Source: Thozetella sp. PMI_491 (taxonomy: Eukaryota > Ascomycota > Sordariomycetes > Chaetosphaeriales > Chaetosphaeriaceae). Taken from it: a stretch of 64,000 nucleotides of DNA. Both the position numbers and the translations under genes were made by a program. The notes below the pieces were generated by a model that made no database searches, had not been told where the DNA came from, and worked only from the letters and a program-made list of their open reading frames with translations. The DNA lies in contig MU270037.1 in assembly GCA_021432635.1 (NCBI GenBank), positions 268,047 through 332,046 of the forward strand, in the 5' to 3' direction. The first letter of the stretch is position 1. Each line of letters begins with the position of its first letter. Below are positions 57,470-64,000 of the stretch, piece by piece.

Positions 57470-59539
57470 TTACTCCCAGTAGCTAACGACGGCAGCAAGC
57501 GAGGATTCCTTGTTCGGAGTCTTGCGGTAGATTCCCTTAAATATTTGATATACAGTATCGAGGAGCCTGCTCGGGAATCTAAGCGACCGAGCCAACCCGA
57601 TCAGGGTTTCCTGCCAAAGCGTTAGAATTCGAACGGTTGCAAATGCGTAGGAGAGTAGGAATTGTTTCGAAATCTTACCAGGTCCCTCATTGCACTGCTG
57701 ATGTAGCCAAACTCTCCTAGGGCCTTCCCGTCAAACCGCTTATTCATCATGTCGTGAAAGTATGTCCTGAACATTGCACTCGATCCCGCAGCACCACCAA
57801 TGATTTCGTGGACAATCTGAGGCGAGACTTTTTTGGCAACAGCAAGACCGCAGCACTCGGCCGCGGCGGCAACGTGGAGGAGTGTTCCTAACCGAACCAC
57901 CAGATACATGGCAGTTGCCGACCCGACCTTGCCTGAGACCGGCACCGGTGTGGCGTATGGCTGCACTAGCTCCTGCACCGCGGCAGAGATGGAAGGGCTG
58001 TCCGCAGTGAAGAGAAACTATACCCAATATGTCAATCCAGTCCATCGAATTGTGGAGGAATACAATTACCTGGTAGCCTGGCTTCTCCGCAGAGGGCAAT
58101 ACATGGCAATCCACGAAATGATGGGTTGGATGGTGCACCTTGAGACTGTCCACGACTGCCTTGAGGCGTTGCGAATCACTTGTCCCCGTGATACCGACTA
58201 TGCTATTCTCAGGAATGGTTTCGAGCTGCCCTGCCAGCCCGCTGTCGTCCCCGGCCAGCGACAGAAGAAATACGCCACTGCTCTGCGTCGAGCTCGACCG
58301 TGGCGCGGGGAATGCCGCCCTCAACGCCTCACTCCCTTCTCCGAGGACTGTAGCCCCGACAAAATTCTGATTCGTTTTGTAGGAAGTCTCTCCGGGGGGA
58401 GTGGTCGGCGGCGACAGCTTGAGTTGGTTGCTGCCTTTAATGGTCTTTCCGATAAGCTCTTCATAGTTGCAGACTACACTTGCGTCATCATCTCCTCCGA
58501 AGCCGCGCGCAGCACGCTCGATAAACAATTGCAAAGAAGTGGAAGCAATGGGAGAGGGGAAAGTCTCGTTATCCGCCGATTCGCAGACAATACCCTCGAG
58601 ACCACAGAGTTAGCGCTTCATAGTCTGCATTACGTCGTCTCACCGGTTTTCAGCTTGTGCTCTAGGAAAACTCACGAGATCTTTAGTAAAAATAGTCACG
58701 GCAGATCTTGGTGCCCAGTCTGCACTCAGCATCAAGCCTCCACGATCACCCATCATCCAGCTCGTCGCCACGCTGTCCACGAGGACGCGTCGAGCTTCGC
58801 CTGTCGAAAGTCCCAGGGAGGCGGCGAGAGAGAGGGTCTCCGCCGTAGCAACAATATGGCTACCGGCCAAGTGCTGGTTCAGCCTACGAGAGCGCAGGTT
58901 AGCTGATGTTCTATGTTCCCCAAGCGAAGGAAGGCGCACATCTTCATTGTGCTCGCGGCACCGAGCGCGCCGCAATAGAACAGCCTTCCCGGAGCAGAAA
59001 CCGCTTTGAGCTCAGCCTTGACCTCATCGTAAGTTGAGGATTCTCCCGCAATCATGATCTTGTGTCTAGTTAGTGAGAATTTAGGAAACAAGTCAAAATA
59101 CAAGCTTGCTCACGCTGAGGCTGCCGGCAATCGCTCCCACGACGCCGCCCGACACGGGGCAGTCCATAATGCGAATGTCGCCCCTGCCATCTTTGGCCAA
59201 TCTCGCAGGCAGACCGGCAACATAGCTTGGCGGCAAGGTGCTAAACAGACATAGAATTGCGCTGGCTGGCAGATTTTGACTCAGTCCGTTTTGTCCAAAC
59301 AAGATCGAGTCGACCTGGCCTGGCGTCGCAACCATGACAAGGAACTTCGACTGGTCCTTGCTGGCTTCTGCTATGGAGGTCGCAACCTTGCCTCCTATGT
59401 TTCTGAACTTTTCCAGCGCCACAGGGCTCAAGTCAAACCCTGTAACGGAAAACCCGGCTTTCAGCAGATTGGAGACCATGCCATAGCCCATGGCTCCGAG
59501 ACCAGCAAAGCCGACCTGCGGGGAATCGTTCTGTGCCAT
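57470..59539 (-). CDS. Tandem 3-hydroxyisobutyrate-dehydrogenase-like protein
   Basis: Six exons on the minus strand: 59539-59114, 59058-58940, 58883-58676, 58594-58070, 58017-57679 and 57610-57470, giving 585 residues. The first module is complete: NAD site GFAGLGAMG (9-17), substrate site MDCPVSGG (125-132), catalytic Lys181 in KMLNQHLAG, and the helical C-domain. It is followed without a stop by a second, diverged module: FVGATVLGEGSEAL, FLLSLAGDDSGLAGQ, FVDCHVLPS where DCPVSGG is expected, GSATAMYLV lacking the Lys, then a good C-domain (GYISSAMRDLETLIGLARSL). The second half is probably non-catalytic. Relatives act on hydroxy acids such as 3-hydroxyisobutyrate or threonate; tandem copies occur in larger plant and fungal fusion proteins. 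The terminal exon was found by splicing. Confidence 0.82.
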
Positions 59540-60855
59540 CGTAGATATGTATGAAGGCGAGGTGAATCTGTGAGTAAACGACTCCGGCACTCTCTCCAGC
59601 AGTGCATTTATGCGGGCCGGTTCTGGGCTCAGAGTTATCTTCGGTTTTTAAACATCCCCCTCTGACTGCCTGGAACTCTTGCCTGCCCCTGTTCGTCACG
59701 CTACCCGAAGAAGCAGAGTGACCCCTGGTTCAGCGTGCCAATCAAGGCCCTTGACGAGAAAATTCGCAAAACTCGGCTATCCTCGAGGCGAGAAGACTGC
59801 ACGAGTCAGGACCTTCTCCAGGTGGTCCCGGGGTGGTGCCACCTTGTAGAGCCCATCGCCCGAGGAGCTCGTTAGGGCCTGAGGGGGGTAATACGGGGCC
59901 CCGCCGTTCCCCCCGTTCCCCCCGCTATCCCCCCTCTTTTCTCCATCTCGTCGGAATCGACATTAGGTACCTTGCTCATGCGACTTGCCGGGAAGCTCTG
60001 CGTTGAGTTTTGCTCGCCCTGAGACGGCATGTGACCAAGTACAGAAAACCCCGCTGGAGTGAACATGGAAACCCATGTAGCCTCATTTGACTCAGCACAA
60101 AACCGACGTCATCTTATTCCATGCTCTCTATCGCCGTAGGAACAGCTATGCAGCTGCTGCAATGTACCGCCATAGATAGATAGTTGCTGTACAGAACAGT
60201 AGCCAACCGAGCCTGAGAGTACAACCGCCAACAGTTTGCTGCCTATTGAAGCCACGCTGGACTGCTAAGCTAGGTGCAGCACAAGAAAGAATATTTTTTT
60301 TAAAAAAAAATCCAGATATCTCAAGGTTTTAAGCCCACGCGATAGAGACAAGTCGTGCAGCTACGCTGGTGATTCGTACTTACGGTTTCGCGCAACTTTC
60401 GCAGGCATCAAGCATCGGTTACACTAGCCAGAAGCCGGGTTCCTGATGTATGTAGTACTCGTAATAGCCGTTGCCTCAAATCCAAAGCCTCCGTGGTTAT
60501 GTTGGCATGGGAATATCTGGGAATTTGTTGCTTTGCCTGCCCCGTGTCCTTTTCCGAAGACGGTCGAACTATACAGCAGATGCACACGAAATTGTGGCCT
60601 TGATAGATATTCTAGCAACTTAAGACGCAGCGGGAATTAGATATCTTGGTCGATCGCAAAATTGGCTTCAGATGTTAAGCTTCACCGGTAGGTGGCTTCT
60701 ACTTTGTTTATTTTTGCCTGCAATAGACGAGACATTTCTAGCCTGTCCAACCCTTGGAAAACTCGGCCAATTTGTGATAGCTCACGAAACCTAGAGCAGA
60801 CTGCTCCTAGGCCAGCGACTCTCGCGAATTTTATCCCGGTCCTAGGATCTCGTCA
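59540..60855. other. Intergenic, no gene recognised
   Basis: Promoter side of the dehydrogenase-like gene. It contains a C-rich microrepeat (CCGTTCCCC units, 59903-59935) and a T8A9 run at 60294-60310. No gene is supported. Confidence 0.45.
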
Positions 60856-61586
60856 CTAGCAAGTCTGCCACTGGAGGTAATGGACTTGGGTAAATTTTAA
60901 GTCTGTGAGACGAACCTAGGCGGTTTTAGCTGCAGAAGACAGTATGAAACGGATGCTATCCTACCGTCATCATGGCATGGTTGGTCGCGTCGGATGGCGA
61001 GAGCCTGACCTCTGAGTTGATATTAAAGAGTGCCTCCCGGCCACACGGAGACCAGACAGTCCTGTCTAGCCCAATCTGGTCGATTTTGATGTAGTCACCT
61101 TCGTATGGGCCATCGATAGTCATGGCGCTCGAGAACTATGCCGAGAGATGCTCGTTAGAATCTTGCCGTCTACTATGTGACTTTAGGATTCTTTACCTGC
61201 TGCGAATCGCCGGAGAAATAGTATGTGGCTTTGGTGGTGCCGCTGTCCCCTGTCGGGAGTTGCGCATAGCCACGGTAGTCGGCTTTGACAACCGAGAACT
61301 GCCACCCTGACGAATAATTAATCTTGAAGTTTAGCTGACAGTTCTTTCGGTATTCTGATGCCGGTACTCCATTGCCGGCCTGGGCAGTCAGGTTGTCGTA
61401 GAGCAGAGTAATGGCCGCCAGGTCATCGGAAAGATCACCTGTAACAGAACCTGCCGGGCAGCCTGATCCTGCGAACACGATGTTCTCGATCCCCGCATCG
61501 TGGATCGGCGGCCATAGTGCGGAACGGTCAAAGAGGGTAGCGGAGGCGAGGCGGAGGTGTAGGAATACCCAAAGAGCAAAAAGCAT
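60856..61586 (-). CDS. Secreted DUF4360-family protein
   Basis: Three exons on the minus strand: 61586-61197, 61135-60965 and 60915-60856. Introns are 61 nt (GTAAAG donor) and 49 nt (GTAGGA donor). The product is 206 residues. The ATG at 61586 opens a signal peptide (MLFALWVFLHLRLASA). Family landmarks follow: VFAGSGCPAGSV, YDNLTAQAGNGV, SEYRKNCQLNF, ADYRGYAQL, KATYYFSGDSQQ, GPYEGDYI, VWSPCG and the final VHYLQWQTC. The last exon, only 20 codons, supplies this conserved terminus. Cysteines occur in the family pattern and probably pair. DUF4360 proteins are small secreted fungal proteins of unknown function. The enzyme-rich secretome elsewhere in the window does not clarify its role. Confidence 0.87.
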
Positions 61587-63714
61587 CTTGTTCAAGATCG
61601 GAGTTCAACGAGATAGTAAAATCAGTGCTTCTAGGGGTAGACAAGGGCGGGGCACGCGAGCGAAGGGATAGAGAGGAGTCCCTTTTTTCTGCTTTCCTTT
61701 TCTATCAATTTAAGACAAGCCTCTCACCTCCTGGAGCGGCTAGCAGAATTATATCAACCTTTCGCGGGACTAGACACTGCGTGCCTGATGGCAAACACTA
61801 TGGAAACAGGGACGAAAGACTCCACGTAGCAGACCCCGATTGTCTCGATTAATCTTTTAAATTACCCTGCATACACAGTTAATTCATGTAGTCTATGAGC
61901 ACATGATGTGAATAAACATGCCCACGAATCACGTTGCGGCCACTCCACGACTACACGAAGTGGCTGCCCTTTTCCAAGGCACTTTGGATTGCAGGGCCAA
62001 GGTCCGAAATCACGCACGAGAGAACGTCACAATCTTTTAGAGTACCATTCGATGGAACATTGGAACGCATGCCCCTAGGAACGAACCTATTCCCTCCAAT
62101 AGGGTGGTTTACCCGGGTAGCCAATGCAGCTCGACGAAGTCTAGCCATAGTAGGTGGCGAGTGGGTGGGATAGATTGGCATTTAAGTGGGATTCTTGTGC
62201 TTAGAATAGACACGGAGGATCGATTGGATAATTAAGTTATTACAGTGCGTCCCAGCAACCGAGATATGGGAAGGCCGATGCTGTAAAATACAACAGGCTA
62301 AAGGGGTGTATCGTGATCAGGGTTCGCCACAGGTTCAGCCGCAATTACCATATACTGAGGTTGCTTCACTACCATGGAGGGGATGGTCCCTGCAGCATGT
62401 ATGGAGGCATACAGGAAACTCGAAAATATCAGGCTGAAGAATTGTTCCAATCCACAGACCTCTACTTTACTCGAATGTGGTGACTGAGTGGCGAGGTGGG
62501 GAATAGAACGTTTTTGATTGGCAACGTCAGTCCTACAAACCCTGCAATGAGCGAGTCTCATTCGCACCGCTCATAATAGTGACTGTCAAAATGGGCTCAA
62601 GGAAGGGAGGCATTTTGCACACATTAAATCATGAAAGGGAGACATGGATGTTAAACCAACAGCTTCCGGTGGTGTATATTACCCAGGTTCAGCTACTTGG
62701 GTCAATGGAACTGTATTAGCTCCACATGTTGCCATACAGGTTCCATAAGCTTCAACCTGTTGCAGGCGCACCCACTCCACCCCTGCGCCAGAAAACCGCT
62801 TGTAGTCCCTTTCAAAGTCATCTGTCGCATGAAACAGAAACATACATTACAGACTTCAAGGCGCTAAGCTCTAAGGGAACTAATCACTGTGGTTTTGAAC
62901 GATAGACGCTTCTGCTAAGTTTAAGTAAGGTATGTGCCTAGACAATTATGACATCCCATGGGGGGGGGGGGGGGATGGAATAAAGGATGTGATATTTACC
63001 GTATCTAGATATATACGATTAATACCACAACAGTGCGGACGGATAGGACGATGAGAAGATGATGATAACGTAGCTGTAAATCATAAATATTCAGTCATAT
63101 AGTTTGCACGACTGTATATCACTGGCTATTGAAATATGAATGGAAAACGTAAGTGGAGCAAGAATAGCGTTATTTAGTTGTAAGGAGCAATGTCTGGGGA
63201 GCTATCTAGAGAGCGGGGGAGATCTTTATTTAACTGTATATTACGTGGTCTATCACGTGTGGATATAGCCGCTATAAGGTGGTCAATAGCTTAAGGAGAA
63301 TATTAAGGTATATTAGGATACTGGCGACTGTATTATATGTAACTAGTATAACTTTAAAGTATTATATATCATATAGGACCGGGTCTTAGATGCTTCATTA
63401 GATATAGTGTAGATTAATAATCTTCTTATAATGTTACCAAGCCTTTGGGGAAATTATTAAGTTTAAATAGTGAGAATATTGTCTCTTCGCTTGAGGTGGT
63501 GGAAAAGAAATGTATAGGGATAAAATAATAGTTATTTATTTTACCGTGCGATTTGTTCAAATTATTACCTGTGTCTAAGATGCTAGGTGTAGTATTCACT
63601 GTGAGACGTTTGTGCTTGTTGGCTTGTGCTTACATACTCTACTGTCACTTATTTCTATCCCAAATGATACAACCTGAGGCGAGACAGTCGTTTATTTTCT
63701 TGGTCCATTCCGCT
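61587..63714. other. 2.1-kb intergenic region, AT-rich on the right, no gene recognised
   Basis: Promoter side of the DUF4360 gene. From about 63000 to 63560 the sequence is strongly AT-rich with abundant TA steps. A 15-G run lies at 62960-62974. No gene is supported. Confidence 0.45.
62960..62974 (+). repeat. Homopolymer run of 15 G
   Basis: Fifteen consecutive G residues at the edge of an AT-rich block; length is likely unstable or a sequencing-uncertain site. Confidence 0.9.
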
Positions 63715-64000
63715 TTAAACTTGTTTCGCTTCTTCCGCTAAGTGGACTCGTTGAACGTAGTTCCACAAGTCGGCAGCGCATTGCTCAACACCTTCTCGTG
63801 GAAACCAGCCGAGCTCCCTCATAGCTCTCTGGTTAGAAGCAACACAACTACCCACATCGCCAACTCTTCTGTCTGCCCATTGAAGTGGTATCTCGGCGCC
63901 CGCGGCCATTTCTAGACTCCGAACCGCTTCAAGCACCGTGGTGCCTGTTCCAGTTCCAAGGTTGAAGGTGTCAAGGCCAGGGGTCTCGTCTCCACCATCC
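63715..64000 (-). CDS. UDP-glucose 4-epimerase, C-terminal part (5' end outside window)
   Basis: The minus-strand frame is open to the window edge and ends with TAA at 63715-63717. About 94 residues are visible: DTFNLGTGTGTTVLEAVRSL, then IPLQWADRRVGDVGSCVAS, RELGWFPREGVEQCAADLW and NYVQ. These are the C-terminal substrate-binding landmarks of GalE-type epimerases (NLGTG.G.SVLE, RR.GD, LGW). The enzyme interconverts UDP-glucose and UDP-galactose in the Leloir pathway. It may belong to the main galactose enzyme or a paralogue; the catalytic part lies beyond the window. No intron is seen in this part. Confidence 0.85.
   Translation of the reverse strand, partial: DGGDETPGLDTFNLGTGTGTTVLEAVRSLEMAAGAEIPLQWADRRVGDVGSCVASNQRAMRELGWFPREGVEQCAADLWNYVQRVHLAEEAKQV

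Noticed and set aside
57833-58906. Plus-strand frame of 357 codons
   Set aside because: It lies opposite the tandem dehydrogenase exons, spans their introns, and its translation has no recognisable motif, whereas the minus strand has complete family signatures.

Overview
The window is a stretch of nuclear DNA from a filamentous ascomycete (Pezizomycotina). The evidence is direct: most genes carry short introns of about 45-120 nt with GTRNGT-type donors, CTRAY branch sites and YAG or AAG acceptors. Gene content also fits: a HET-domain gene, a Zn2Cys6 regulator, DAL5-type and DHA2-type MFS transporters, GT25/GT32 glycosyltransferases, an Egh16-like secreted protein and several plant-cell-wall-active enzymes. 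A plant-associated member of Sordariomycetes or a related class is plausible, but the sequence alone does not fix the species.

Layout. The left edge (1-1039) is the 3' end of a Thr/Ser-rich surface-type gene. Then come a monoacylglycerol-lipase-like hydrolase (1861-2718), a DHA2 efflux pump (4929-6646), a GT25 glycosyltransferase (7678-8998), a DAL5-type permease (9223-10761, minus) and a PQ-loop transporter (12009-12969, minus). From 13.6 to 20.3 kb lies a gene graveyard: broken remains of a cytochrome P450, a cyclopropane-fatty-acid synthase, a DUF829 protein and a GT32 glycosyltransferase. In its middle sits a TPT-family sugar-phosphate/nucleotide-sugar transporter (16429-17762) that can be fully reconstructed as five exons. 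An F-box-like gene and a tiny mitochondrial membrane protein follow (21.4-23.8 kb).

From 25.2 to 39.9 kb there is a run of secreted proteins: exo-polygalacturonase, fungal haem peroxidase, parallel beta-helix protein, GH5 endoglucanase and an Egh16/GAS1-like protein. It is interrupted only by a 1004-residue coiled-coil nuclear-looking protein. Together these could act on pectin, cellulose and phenolics outside the cell.

The right half holds a 7-TM DUF7702-like protein, a Zn2Cys6 regulator, a glutathione S-transferase, a HET-domain protein, a flavin monooxygenase, a DAL5-type permease with a 6-nt micro-exon, a tandem 3-hydroxyisobutyrate-dehydrogenase-like protein whose second half looks non-catalytic, a DUF4360 secreted protein and the 3' end of a UDP-glucose 4-epimerase. 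No tRNA, rRNA, CRISPR array or intact transposon was recognised. Exon boundaries were assigned by eye from splice signals, reading frame and remembered family patterns; no alignment was run.
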